This document shows positions 34,075-42,149 of a stretch of DNA of 64,000 nt, one piece after another. Source of the DNA: Thioalkalivibrio paradoxus ARh 1 (GTDB lineage Bacteria; Pseudomonadota; Gammaproteobacteria; Ectothiorhodospirales; Ectothiorhodospiraceae); assembly GCF_000227685.2 (NCBI RefSeq), contig NZ_CP007029.1, positions 1,338,501-1,402,500 on the forward strand. Direction: 5' to 3'. The position numbers and the translations under genes were made by a program. Position 1 is the first letter of the stretch. Every line of letters begins with the position of its first letter. The notes below the pieces were generated by a model that was not told the DNA's origin, did not search any database, and saw only the letters and a program-made list of their open reading frames with translations.

Positions 34075-34092
34075 GGGGAGGAGACCATATAC

Positions 34093-34239
34093 GGAAGAGG
34101 CCGAAGGCCGTCATCCGCCATTCCCACGCCGGGGTTGCCGCAGGCCGTGCGGGGCGATCCGAACGCCGTATGGCGGATGACGCTGCGCTTTTCCGCCCTA
34201 CGGGTCGCCCGGGACACGAGACAGGCCGTGGTTTTCACG
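34093..34239 (+). repeat. Palindromic repeat element, copy B, right part
   Basis: Resumes with GGAAGAGGCCGAAGGCCGTC and continues through the second arm (TGGCGGATGACGCTGCGC, TTTTCCGCCCTAC) to the terminal TTTCACG at 34233-34239. The next three bases are the stop codon of the convergent rsmJ gene, so the element sits exactly against a gene end. Confidence 0.85.
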
Positions 34240-35058
34240 TCAACGCGGCCGTGGACTCGCTGCGGCGGATTCGCCGGAGCCGGAGAGCGGCAGGTAGACG
34301 TCGAAGCGGATGCTGCGCCCGCGCAGCGCATGGGCAGGCGTTTCGTCCCCCACGGGCGGGGCATGTAACGGGCGCTTCACCACCACGCGGCGGCGCACAT
34401 GGCGGCGCAGCGCCGCAAGCGTCTCCGGTGCATCCGGGTCCGGGTCCGCGCCGATCAGTTGCTGCAATACCTGCATCTCTTTCTTCACCGCCGCGTCCTT
34501 GGCGCGAGCCGGAAACATCGGGTCGAAGATGGCGGCTTCGGCAACGGGTTCCAGGCCGCCAAGCGCCATGCGCGCGTCCTCGGCGCGGAGGTCGATGCGA
34601 TCGAGGATCGGCCGCAGTGATGCAGACGCCCGGGCTCGATGCAACGCATCGTCCAGCAGGGCGGCGAGCACGGGGTGCCGTTCGAACGCCAGCACGCGGA
34701 AGCCCCGTGCCGCGAGCACCAGCGCATCGCGGCCCAGGCCGGCCGAGGCGTCGATGATGCGGCTCGCGGCGGGCAGGGGGCCGAGCGCGCGCAGCAGATC
34801 CTCGCGCGCGTGACCGGCGCGCGCCAACCGGTAGGCCTGGCGGCCCCGGGTGAAGTCGAGGCGAAGCTCGAGTGGGCGCGGGTGCGGGGCAAACAGGGAC
34901 AGGCCCTCGGGGCCACAATGGAGCTGCAGGCCGGTCGCATCATCCGGGTGCGGGGCCTCGGTCAGCTGGCCGCCGGCAAGCAGCGCCTGCACGCGCGCCT
35001 GTCCGTGGCCGCTGCAAGCAGCGCTTCGAACCAGTTGCACGGGCCGGCCGACACTCAA
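34240..35058 (-). CDS. rsmJ: 16S rRNA (guanine-1516-N2) methyltransferase RsmJ
   Basis: SAM-dependent methyltransferase of 272 residues that modifies G1516 of 16S rRNA. Visible features are LRLDFTRGRQAYRLARA, the SAM site IIDASAGLGRDALVLAARG and the catalytic AIFDPMFPARAKDAAVKKE, all typical of RsmJ/YhiQ. It starts on TTG overlapping the slyX stop (TTGA); GTG six codons in is an alternative. Its stop codon directly abuts repeat copy B. Confidence 0.9.
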   Translation of the reverse strand: MSVGRPVQLVRSAACSGHGQARVQALLAGGQLTEAPHPDDATGLQLHCGPEGLSLFAPHPRPLELRLDFTRGRQAYRLARAGHAREDLLRALGPLPAASRIIDASAGLGRDALVLAARGFRVLAFERHPVLAALLDDALHRARASASLRPILDRIDLRAEDARMALGGLEPVAEAAIFDPMFPARAKDAAVKKEMQVLQQLIGADPDPDAPETLAALRRHVRRRVVVKRPLHAPPVGDETPAHALRGRSIRFDVYLPLSGSGESAAASPRPR

Positions 35059-35279
35059 TAGTGCGGAGGGGGCGGTTCGTCGGCAGGATCGGCGGCCGGG
35101 CGGTCGGCGAGGGCCTGTACGCGGTCGGCCAGTTCCTGCAATCGCCGTGTGAGCAGCGTGTTGGCCTGCTGGAGCCGCAGCAACTCCTGGCCCTGCTGTT
35201 CCAATGCGTATTCCTGATGCGCCGCACGGATCTCGAGCTCCTCGATCCGGCGCAGCAACGGTTGTTCGGAATCGCTCAC
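35055..35279 (-). CDS. slyX: SlyX family protein
   Basis: Small coiled-coil protein of 74 residues with the SlyX pattern: LLRRIEELEIRAAHQEYALE, then a Gln/Leu-rich heptad region and a Pro-rich end PPPPHY (SlyX proteins end in PPHY). Function unknown. The GTG start overlaps the stop of the upstream dehydrogenase (GTGA) and its own stop overlaps rsmJ, so the three genes are coupled. Confidence 0.9.
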   Translation of the reverse strand: MSDSEQPLLRRIEELEIRAAHQEYALEQQGQELLRLQQANTLLTRRLQELADRVQALADRPAADPADEPPPPHY

Positions 35280-36238
35280 GCTGCCACCACGTTGCGCGGA
35301 TGCCCAGCGCGAAAGGCCTCGATGTTGGCGCGAACCTCGTCGAGCACGTTCTGCCGGGCGCCTCGTGCTGCCCAGGCCGTGTGCGGGGTCAGCACGAGGT
35401 TCGGGATGTCGGGGGCGAGCAGCGGGTGGTCGGGCGGGGGCGGTTCGGGTTCGAGCACGTCGATTCCGGCGCCGCCGAGGTGTCCGGCACGCAGGCTCTC
35501 GGCGAGCGCGCCGGGTTCGACGAGGCCGCCGCGGGCGGTGTTGATCAGCAGGCTTCCGGCGGGCATCCGGGCGAGCCGGCGGGCATCGATCAGATTCCGG
35601 GTCGATTCGGTCAGCGGCAGGTGCAGGCTCAGCACGTCGATTTCCGGAAGCAGGTCGTCGAGTTCCAGGCGGTTGTCCGTCGCCGGCACGTCAGGACGCA
35701 GGCTGCGCGCGAAGCTGACCTGCATGCCGAAGGCTTCCGCGAGTCGCCCGGTGGCCTGCCCGAGTACCCCCTGGCCGACGATACCGAGGTGCATCCCCGC
35801 GAGCGTGCGGATCGGGTGATCGAGCAGGCAGAACTGATCGGATTCGCTCCAGCGACCGGCGCGGATGTCGGCCCGATAGGCGTCGAGGCGCGTCGCCAGT
35901 GTGAGCAGCAGCGCGAACACGTGTTGCACCACCGAGTCGGTCGCGTAATCCCTGGCGTTGCAGACCGGGATCCCGCGCTGGGCGGCAGCGCCGATGTCGA
36001 TGTTGTTGGTGCCGGTCGCGGCGGCGCAGATCAGCCGCAGGCGCGGCGCTTCGGCCAGTAGGTTTCGATCCAGTGCCACCTTGTTGGTGACCACGACCTC
36101 GGCGTGATGGATGCGATCCGCGGTTTCCTGCGGCCGGGTGGTGTCGAAGAACGCCCATTCCGGCAGTGCCCGGCGCAGCGGTTCGAGGTCGAGATCGCCG
36201 CGATCGACCGTATTCAGATCCAGGAAAACGCCCTTCAT
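35276..36238 (-). CDS. D-2-hydroxyacid dehydrogenase (glycerate dehydrogenase/HprA-like)
   Basis: NAD(P)-dependent oxidoreductase of 320 residues, likely reducing hydroxypyruvate or glyoxylate. It shows LICAAATGTNNIDIGAA, a Rossmann motif LGIVGQGVLGQA, the substrate Arg in NTARGGLVEPGAL, the catalytic Glu region GIDVLEPEPP and the catalytic His in LTPHTAWAA. The domain order and length match HprA/LdhA-type enzymes. GGAG precedes the ATG by about 9 bp. It is first in an operon with slyX and rsmJ. Confidence 0.87.
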   Translation of the reverse strand: MKGVFLDLNTVDRGDLDLEPLRRALPEWAFFDTTRPQETADRIHHAEVVVTNKVALDRNLLAEAPRLRLICAAATGTNNIDIGAAAQRGIPVCNARDYATDSVVQHVFALLLTLATRLDAYRADIRAGRWSESDQFCLLDHPIRTLAGMHLGIVGQGVLGQATGRLAEAFGMQVSFARSLRPDVPATDNRLELDDLLPEIDVLSLHLPLTESTRNLIDARRLARMPAGSLLINTARGGLVEPGALAESLRAGHLGGAGIDVLEPEPPPPDHPLLAPDIPNLVLTPHTAWAARGARQNVLDEVRANIEAFRAGHPRNVVAA

Positions 36239-36267
36239 CTCAGGTTTCTCCGAACCCGGAACGGCAA

Positions 36268-36290
36268 CAGGCCCCGCGGGGCGGGGCCTG
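36268..36290 (-). terminator. Hairpin after the BI-1/YccA gene
   Basis: A perfect 10-bp stem (CAGGCCCCGC / GCGGGGCCTG) with a GGG loop lies 20 bp beyond the stop of the minus-strand YccA-type gene and 30 bp before the dehydrogenase start. Only a short TT follows on the minus strand, so termination may be partial. Confidence 0.5.
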
Positions 36291-36309
36291 TACCGTAGGG
36301 CGTGCCGGC

Positions 36310-36990
36310 TCAGTTGTCGCCGGTGAAGGCATGGAACAGGTTCAGCAGATGCAGGAACATCACATACAGGTTGGCGTACAGAGACACCGTCATCACGATG
36401 TAGTTCGCGTCCGGATCGTGGATCATCCGGCTGGTGTCGAACAGGATTGCTGCCGACAGCAGCAGCACGACCGCGGCCGAGATCGCCAGCGACAACGCCG
36501 GGATCGCGAGGAAGATGTTCGCGACGATGGCGACCAGCGCGAGCACCAGGCCCACGATCAGGAAGCCGCCCAGGAAGCTGAAGTCCTTGCGGGTGGCGAG
36601 CGCATAGCCGGACAGCGCGACGAACGCGACGGCGGTCGTCGCGAGGGCGTTGCCGACGATCTGGGGGCCATTCGGCAGGCCGAGGTAGGCGGTCAGGATC
36701 GGACCGAGAAAGAAGCCCAGCAGGCCCGTGAACGCGAAGGTCAGCAGCAATGCCCAAGCGGAGTTGCGCACGGCATGGATCGCAAACGGGCCGCCGATCA
36801 GCACCGCGATCATCACGATCCAGTGCACCGGGGGCGCGTTGATCGCCATGGCCACGAAGGCGGTGACCGCACTGAAGGCCAGGGTCAGCGACAGCAGCAG
36901 GTAGGTACTGCGGATGACTTTATTGGTGCGGATGGTTTCGGTAACCGACGTGGTGCCGGTACGCGCGTGGGCGAGGCGTTGTTCGGACAC
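36310..36990 (-). CDS. Bax inhibitor-1/YccA family membrane protein
   Basis: Inner-membrane protein of 226 residues with seven hydrophobic helices and the BI-1 pattern (VIRSTYLLLSLTLAFSAVTA at the start, GFFLGPILTAYL, ILFDTSRMI and the C-terminal YVMFLHLLNLF). YccA modulates FtsH protease and BI-1 proteins are pH-sensitive Ca2+ leak channels; the role here is unknown. The GTG at 36990 is chosen because AGGAG lies 8-9 bp before it. Confidence 0.88.
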   Translation of the reverse strand: MSEQRLAHARTGTTSVTETIRTNKVIRSTYLLLSLTLAFSAVTAFVAMAINAPPVHWIVMIAVLIGGPFAIHAVRNSAWALLLTFAFTGLLGFFLGPILTAYLGLPNGPQIVGNALATTAVAFVALSGYALATRKDFSFLGGFLIVGLVLALVAIVANIFLAIPALSLAISAAVVLLLSAAILFDTSRMIHDPDANYIVMTVSLYANLYVMFLHLLNLFHAFTGDN

Positions 36991-37112
36991 GGATGGTTTC
37001 TCCTGTTGAGACGACAGACGGAGCACAGTGTAGCGGCAGGCTGCGCGGCATGCAGCCTGCCCGCTTTCGATCGTGGTTGGTGATCGGGGTTCCCGGCCGG
37101 CAGCGCGCTGCG

Positions 37113-39200
37113 TCAGTCCTTGGCCTGTTCCGTTTCCTTCTCGGCCGCCACGCGTGCCTGGACCGCGGCGATGGAGGCATCGGTCGAGCGGAAGATGTTC
37201 TCCTTGCCGATCACCTCGTCCAGCCCCGTGCGCTCCATCACCTCCAGCACCTGCGCCTTCAGGCCGGCGAACACCAGCGTGACGCCCCGGGCCTTCAGTC
37301 GGTCGACCAGCGAGTGAATGACCTCTTCCCCCGAAGCGTCGATCTCGTTGATGCCCTTGGTGACCACCACCAGGTATTTCGCGTTGGGGTGCCGCGCAGC
37401 CAGTTCCAGCACTGCGTCCTCGAAGTACGGCACGTTGGCGAAATACAGCGAGCGGTCGAAACGCAGCAGGCCGATATCCTCGCTGGCCTTGAGCCCGTAG
37501 CGCTGGGCTTCGCGCAATGTCCCGTCGGAATAGCGCGCGAGTTCGGAGACGCGGGGGCGCATGCTGCGGTACAGGAACAGCGCGACCGCGAGCCCGACGC
37601 CGATGAGGATTCCGATATCCAGCTGCGGCGCGACCGCGAGCGTCGCGACGAAGGTCACGATCGCGGCCGCGCCGTCGTGTCGGCTGGCGAGCCAGGCGTG
37701 GTGGATCGCCTTGAAGTTGATCAGGCCGATCACCGCCATCATGATGATCGCCGCCAGCACCGCCTCGGGCAGGTGGTAGAACAGCGGTGTCAGGAACAAC
37801 AGCACTAGCACGATCAGCAGCGCCGTGAACACCGATGACAGGCCGGTACGTGCCCCGGCGTTCAGGTTCACCGCTGAGCGCGAGAACGAGCCGCTGACCG
37901 GATAGGCTTGCGTGAAGCTGCCCGCGAGGTTGCCGAGTCCCTGGCCGATCAGTTCCTGGTTCGGGTTCAGGCGCTGCCCGGTGCGGCCGGCGATTGCCCG
38001 GGCGATCGCGATCGCTTCGGTGAATCCGACCAGCGCGATCACGAACGCGGCGGTGAACAGCGCCGCGACGGTGGTGAAACTGAGATCCGGAACCGCGAAT
38101 GTGGGCAGGCCCGCGGGGATGTCGCCCACGACCCGGCCGCCCGCGTTCATCTGCACCGATTCGCCGTCGACACCGTCGACGCGCCAGGAGCGTCCGTCCG
38201 TCTGCTGTTCGGGTTCCAGCGCTTCGTCGGTGACGAAACGCAGGGGTTGTTCGTCGGTGGCGGTCACCATCCGGAAGCGGACGTCGCGTAGCGAGCGGCG
38301 CACCTGGTCGAACTCGTTCCGGACCTGCTCGGCCTCGATCCGAAGCAGATCCGCTTCGTAGCGCAGTTCAACGGCGTCGCGGGGCTCGGCGCGTTCGATC
38401 GCCGCCTCGCGTTCGCGGATCTCGCGGTCGATCGCGCCTTTCCGATCCTGCAGTTGCCGCCAGGATTCGATCTGCTGGGCGGCGGCTTCGGGTGCGATCT
38501 GCGCGACCGACACCTCGGCCTTGCGTTCGAAACCGACCATCCAGCTCAGCAATGTGGTGATCACCACCGCCGCGAGCACCGCCGGCACCTTCGGCATGAT
38601 CCGCTTCAGCCCGACCATGATCGCGATCGCCCCCAGGCCGAACGCAAGTGTCGGCCAGTGCAGCCGGCCGATCTCCGCGAGCATGCCGAACAGCCCAACC
38701 AGGAAGTGCCCGCTGGTGTCGATCGGCACGCCCAGCAGCTTGTTCAGCTGGGACAGGCCGATGATCAGTGCCGCCGCGTTGGTGAAGCCCACGATCACCG
38801 GGTGCGAGATGAAGCTGACCAGCGCCCCCATTTTCAGCACGCCCATCGATAACTGGATGAGCCCGACCAGGAACGCCAGGGCGATCGCCAGCACGATGAA
38901 CTCGCCGGAACCGGGGGAGGCGAGCGGGATCAGCGCGGTGGCAGTTAGCAACGACACCACCGCCACCGGGCCCGTGGCCAGCTGGTTCGACGAGCCCCAG
39001 AGCGCGGCCAGCACCACCGGCAGCAGCGATGCGTACAGCCCGTACACCGGCGGGAGCCCGGCCAGCTGTGCGTAGGCCATGGACTGAGGCACCAGCACCA
39101 GCGCAACCGCGATGCCCGCGGACAGGTCGGCCTTCAGGGTGTCCTGATTCGGCCGTTGCCAGCGCATGAACGGGAAGAAACGCAGCAGAAGCGGATTCAT
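37113..39200 (-). CDS. SulP family anion transporter with STAS domain and coiled-coil insert
   Basis: Inner-membrane SLC26/SulP transporter of 695 residues for sulfate, bicarbonate or related anions. It begins with the conserved DLSAGIAVALVLVPQSMAYAQ and PPVYGLYASLLP, has about 11-12 membrane helices and a C-terminal STAS domain (about 570-680, KGINEIDASGEEVIHSL). Unusually, about 135 residues (226-362), including a charged coiled coil (IDREIREREAAIERAEPRDA), are inserted between membrane helices. The anion cannot be assigned from sequence; HCO3- is attractive for an autotroph. Confidence 0.87.
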   Translation of the reverse strand: MNPLLLRFFPFMRWQRPNQDTLKADLSAGIAVALVLVPQSMAYAQLAGLPPVYGLYASLLPVVLAALWGSSNQLATGPVAVVSLLTATALIPLASPGSGEFIVLAIALAFLVGLIQLSMGVLKMGALVSFISHPVIVGFTNAAALIIGLSQLNKLLGVPIDTSGHFLVGLFGMLAEIGRLHWPTLAFGLGAIAIMVGLKRIMPKVPAVLAAVVITTLLSWMVGFERKAEVSVAQIAPEAAAQQIESWRQLQDRKGAIDREIREREAAIERAEPRDAVELRYEADLLRIEAEQVRNEFDQVRRSLRDVRFRMVTATDEQPLRFVTDEALEPEQQTDGRSWRVDGVDGESVQMNAGGRVVGDIPAGLPTFAVPDLSFTTVAALFTAAFVIALVGFTEAIAIARAIAGRTGQRLNPNQELIGQGLGNLAGSFTQAYPVSGSFSRSAVNLNAGARTGLSSVFTALLIVLVLLFLTPLFYHLPEAVLAAIIMMAVIGLINFKAIHHAWLASRHDGAAAIVTFVATLAVAPQLDIGILIGVGLAVALFLYRSMRPRVSELARYSDGTLREAQRYGLKASEDIGLLRFDRSLYFANVPYFEDAVLELAARHPNAKYLVVVTKGINEIDASGEEVIHSLVDRLKARGVTLVFAGLKAQVLEVMERTGLDEVIGKENIFRSTDASIAAVQARVAAEKETEQAKD

Positions 39201-39435
39201 CGGCGGTGTTCACTCCGAGCCGGGGCCCGCCAGGCCCGGCGGGCTGAGGGTTCCAGCGTTCGGCCCGTCAGCGCCGAGTGTCAGGGCGGTGTCGGGGCTG
39301 GCGTTCCCAATCTGGACGCATAACCCAGGGTCAATGAATGGCCGCGGAAGTATATCGGTCCCCAGACCCATGACTCCAATGGGAAATAATGATGCGAAGC
39401 ATAGCGCGCTTGCAATGAATTGCCGGGATCAACGA

Positions 39436-39464
39436 TTGCCAAACGGCAGGGCACTCCCGAGAAT
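39436..39464 (+). promoter_or_regulatory. Predicted sigma-70 promoter of tRNA-Ser
   Basis: TTGCCA (39436-39441) and GAGAAT (39459-39464) are separated by 17 bp, matching the consensus at 5/6 and 4/6 positions. Transcription would start near 39471, a few bases before the tRNA. Rest of the 39201-39435 gap shows nothing but a weak GGGCCCGCC hairpin. Confidence 0.5.
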
Positions 39465-39475
39465 AGGGATCCTGT

Positions 39476-39565
39476 GGAGAAGTGGCAGAGCGGTTGAATG
39501 CACCGGTCTTGAAAACCGGCAGGGGCGAAAGTCCCTCGTGGGTTCGAATCCCACCTTCTCCGCCA
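39476..39565 (+). tRNA. tRNA-Ser (UGA anticodon)
   Basis: A 90-nt class II tRNA. The acceptor stem GGAGAAG (39476-39482) pairs with CTTCTCC (39555-39561), followed by discriminator G and encoded CCA. The anticodon arm CCGGT-CTTGAAA-ACCGG gives anticodon TGA at 39510-39512. A long variable arm follows and the T-arm contains GGTTCGAATCC. No integrase gene or duplicated tRNA end lies nearby. Confidence 0.97.
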
Positions 39566-39894
39566 GCACATCTTGGAAAACAGTCGATTGAGCGCTACTC
39601 GTTCATTGCTCCCACCAACGGCCCGGCAACGGAAGAGCGGCCGGCCAGCAGGGGCATGCGATGCCGGGCTGGCGGCGAGCTCAAGCAGCGCCCGACGATC
39701 GCGCCGCCAGTGACTCCCGGCGGCTTGATCGCTCGAGGTTCAGCGCCCGCAGGCGGGACAGCGTCTCCGCTGCGGGCACGTCGGCGACGCAGTGCTGTGT
39801 CGCGAGAAAAACGGGCGCTGCGTTCCGAGCGGAATCGTTACCGACCAGCAGGCTGGGGGCGACTCCACAGGGCGCGCCGGGTGATTTCGGAAGC
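39566..39894. other. Intergenic region, about 330 bp, no feature supported
   Basis: Between tRNA-Ser and repeat copy C. No frame has a start signal or recognisable product, and no clear terminator with a T-run follows the tRNA. The base composition resembles the surroundings. Confidence 0.4.
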
Positions 39895-40083
39895 TAACTG
39901 TCATGGCCAGCGGCCACCCCCGATGATGAAAGAGGCGTAGGGCGGAAGAGGCCGAAGGCCATCATCCGCCATCCGGCGCCCGGGTTGCCGCGGGCGCCTG
40001 GGCACTGCGAACGCCGTACGGCGGATGACGCTGCGCTATTCCGCCCTACGGGACACCCGGGACGCGACGCGGGTTCTTTCACG
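39895..40083 (+). repeat. Palindromic repeat element, copy C
   Basis: The cleanest copy, 189 bp. It opens TAACTGTCATGGCC, then CACCCCCGATGATGAAAG, first arm GTAGGGCGGAAGAGGCCGAA, second arm CGGCGGATGACGCTGCGC and TTCCGCCCTACGGG, and ends TTCTTTCACG. It provides the unoccupied version of the site hit by the IS in copy B. Confidence 0.88.
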
Positions 40084-40177
40084 CTATAAATAAGGGGGAA
40101 TGCACGGCATCCGCGCCTGGATCGCGAATGCCCAGGGCTGGCGGCGCTGGCCCTGCCGAGTAGGTCTGGAGGAACGC

Positions 40178-40999
40178 ATGTTCGAACATATCCTGGTGGC
40201 AGTGGATTTCTCTCCGGCATGGCAGCGGCTGCAGACGCAGCCGGAACGGCTGCGGTCACTGGGTTGCAACCGGCTGACTCTGGTCCATGTGCGCGGGGGG
40301 GCGCGGGACGAAGAGGAAGCCGAGAGGGACGAGGGGGCGGCGAAGCAGCTTGATGAGGCCGCGGCGACACTGCAAGGCAAGGGCTTCGAGTTGGACACGG
40401 TGGTTGGAACCGGGCCCGTGGTCGAAGAACTCGTGCGCGTGGCACAGGAGCGGGGCGCTGGCGTGATTCTGGCCGGTGCGCACGGCCACCGCACCCTGGA
40501 TGATCTGCTGTTGGGATGCACGGCTCAGGACCTTATCCGCGGGGCCGACCGTCCGGTGCTGCTGGCACCGACCGACCCCTCGGTGGAGCTGCCGGCGGTC
40601 CCGGTCTCGCGATTGCTGCTGGCGACCGATGGTTCGCCGGCCGCCGGTGGCGCCGAAGCCGTCTTTCTGGAATTGCTTCGGCACTGTGACAGCGCGGTGG
40701 TGGTTTCGGTCGGCGGCTGGGTGGACCAGCGCGAGTATGCCGCGGAGCGCCAGGCGATCGAGGACCATGTGTCGGCGTTGGCCGAACGGGCCGGGAAGCA
40801 CGATTTCGATGCGGAACTGCTGGGCCGCGGCCGGCCCTCGGCGGAGATCGCGCGGGTGGCGCAGGAACACGATGTGGATCTGGTGATTCTCGGGCGGCGC
40901 GGCCACAGTTTGTTGGCGGAGCGGCTGCTGGGCAGCACCGCGGAGGCCGTCTGCCAGCAGGCGCGGCGCCTGACGCTGGTGGTACCCGACAACGGCTGA
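40178..40999 (+). CDS. Tandem universal stress protein (two UspA domains)
   Basis: Cytoplasmic protein of 273 residues with two UspA folds. The first starts MFEHILVAVDFSPAWQRLQ and ends with GAHGHRTLDDLLLG; the second starts VSRLLLATDGSPAAGGAEA and ends with GRRGHSLLAERLLGSTAEAV. The second domain keeps the nucleotide-binding G-x2-G-x9-G-[S/T] pattern (GRRGH...GST), while the first reads GAHGH...GCT. GGAGG lies 6 bp before the ATG. Role: stress survival, ligand probably ATP. Confidence 0.88.
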   Translation: MFEHILVAVDFSPAWQRLQTQPERLRSLGCNRLTLVHVRGGARDEEEAERDEGAAKQLDEAAATLQGKGFELDTVVGTGPVVEELVRVAQERGAGVILAGAHGHRTLDDLLLGCTAQDLIRGADRPVLLAPTDPSVELPAVPVSRLLLATDGSPAAGGAEAVFLELLRHCDSAVVVSVGGWVDQREYAAERQAIEDHVSALAERAGKHDFDAELLGRGRPSAEIARVAQEHDVDLVILGRRGHSLLAERLLGSTAEAVCQQARRLTLVVPDNG

Positions 41000-41237
41000 C
41001 GAAGGTCGGGCCGGGGTCGGATGCTCGGCTGGAGGCCGGTACCCGGCTGCACCGACTTCGGGCGCGGGTACCGGAACCGGCACAGGCGCCGCAAACGCAG
41101 GGGTGCGGCGAGTAGCCGCGCCCTGGGAGCTGTATCCGGCCGGATGCCAGCGGGGGAGGTATGGCAATCCTACTCACCAAACGTTGTTCCTTTGTGGGAC
41201 TGGTGGCGAGCGTTGTACCAATGCCGGTCAGGCTGTG

Positions 41238-42107
41238 ATGAAGCATAAGGGGAACATTCGACAGTGGGCCGCCCTGCTGCTGGTCGTGCCCTTGTTGTCG
41301 GCGACGGTCGTGCTCGGGCAGGAATTGGCGCCGCAGGCACGGCATGCGGAGATGCTCGAGCGCATCGAGCGCTCGCCGCTCCCAGGGAGCATCAAGCTCG
41401 TGTCCACCGAGGGCAACCGGGAGATCCTGGGGCAAGTTCATGCACTGGTGCCGCACGGCTTGGAACAGGTCTCCGGTGCGCTCGGATCGGCAGCGAGCTG
41501 GTGTGAGATCACGTTTCTGCACCCGAACGTCAAGGCCTGTACCCACGACGAGGGTGTCGACGACACATCGACGCTACAGCTATATCTGGGGCGCCGGTTT
41601 TTTGAGCCGCCCGATGAGGCCACGGCGCTGCAACTGCGGTTCGAGGCCATCCGCGTCGACGATGATCACTTCGAGGTGTCGGTCGGTGGCGCCCGGGGTC
41701 CTCATGGTACCCGCAATTTCCGGATGCAGCTCGAGGCGTTTCCGCTTCATGCGGACGAGACGCTGGTGCAGCTCCGGTACTCGGTGGAAATCGGGGCGCT
41801 GGCGCGCTTTGCGCTGCGGGTTTATTTCGCGACCGGAGGGCGGCATCGCATCGGTTTCAGCCTGGACGACGACGGGGAGCCGGTACGCGGCCTGCGTGGG
41901 ATGATCGAGCGCAACGTGATGCGTTTCCACCTCGGTCTGAAAGCCTACCTGGAAACCCGGGATGAGCCGCAAGTACGGCGCCTGCAGGCGCGCCTCGAAC
42001 GCTGGTTCGAGCTGAGCGAACGGTACCCGGAGCAGCTGCGCGAACTGGACCGCGACCGCTACCTCGACCAGAAACAGCGCGAGTGGAGACAGCAGCAAAG
42101 GCTGTGA
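41238..42107 (+). CDS. Exported protein of unknown function, 289 aa
   Basis: A signal peptide (residues 1-28, ALLLVVPLLSATVVLGQ) precedes a soluble domain with a mixed pattern (LEQVSGALGSAASWCEITFL, LQLYLGRRFFEPPDEA, MIERNVMRFHLGLKAYLE) and a charged helical C-terminus (ELDRDRYLDQKQREWRQQQ). It contains two Cys in the first half (WCEITF, KACTHD) that may form a disulfide. No known family is recognised. The upstream 238-bp gap to the Usp gene shows nothing notable. Confidence 0.72.
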   Translation: MKHKGNIRQWAALLLVVPLLSATVVLGQELAPQARHAEMLERIERSPLPGSIKLVSTEGNREILGQVHALVPHGLEQVSGALGSAASWCEITFLHPNVKACTHDEGVDDTSTLQLYLGRRFFEPPDEATALQLRFEAIRVDDDHFEVSVGGARGPHGTRNFRMQLEAFPLHADETLVQLRYSVEIGALARFALRVYFATGGRHRIGFSLDDDGEPVRGLRGMIERNVMRFHLGLKAYLETRDEPQVRRLQARLERWFELSERYPEQLRELDRDRYLDQKQREWRQQQRL

Positions 42108-42149
42108 CGGCGAGGAGTCGTTTTCGGTGACGACCCAGCCCGCCGGCTT

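Larger units (their letters stand above)
32705..34092 (+). mobile_element. IS110 family, IS1111-group insertion sequence, about 1.39 kb
   Basis: The element holds a single transposase gene and has subterminal inverted repeats of 14 bp: ATGGTCTCCTCCCC at 32710-32723 and GGGGAGGAGACCAT at 34075-34088. A few bases (ATGAG left, ATAC right) lie outside them, as in IS1111 elements. Left non-coding end is short (about 70 bp) and right end long (about 260 bp). The flanks join into a normal repeat copy (GCGTAGGGCG / GGAAGAGGCC), which pins the insertion site to within a base or two. The element looks intact. Confidence 0.9.

Noticed and set aside
39476-40083. tRNA-Ser as attachment site of an integrated element
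   Set aside because: No integrase, no duplicated tRNA 3' end and no phage or plasmid genes follow; only a repeat copy lies downstream.
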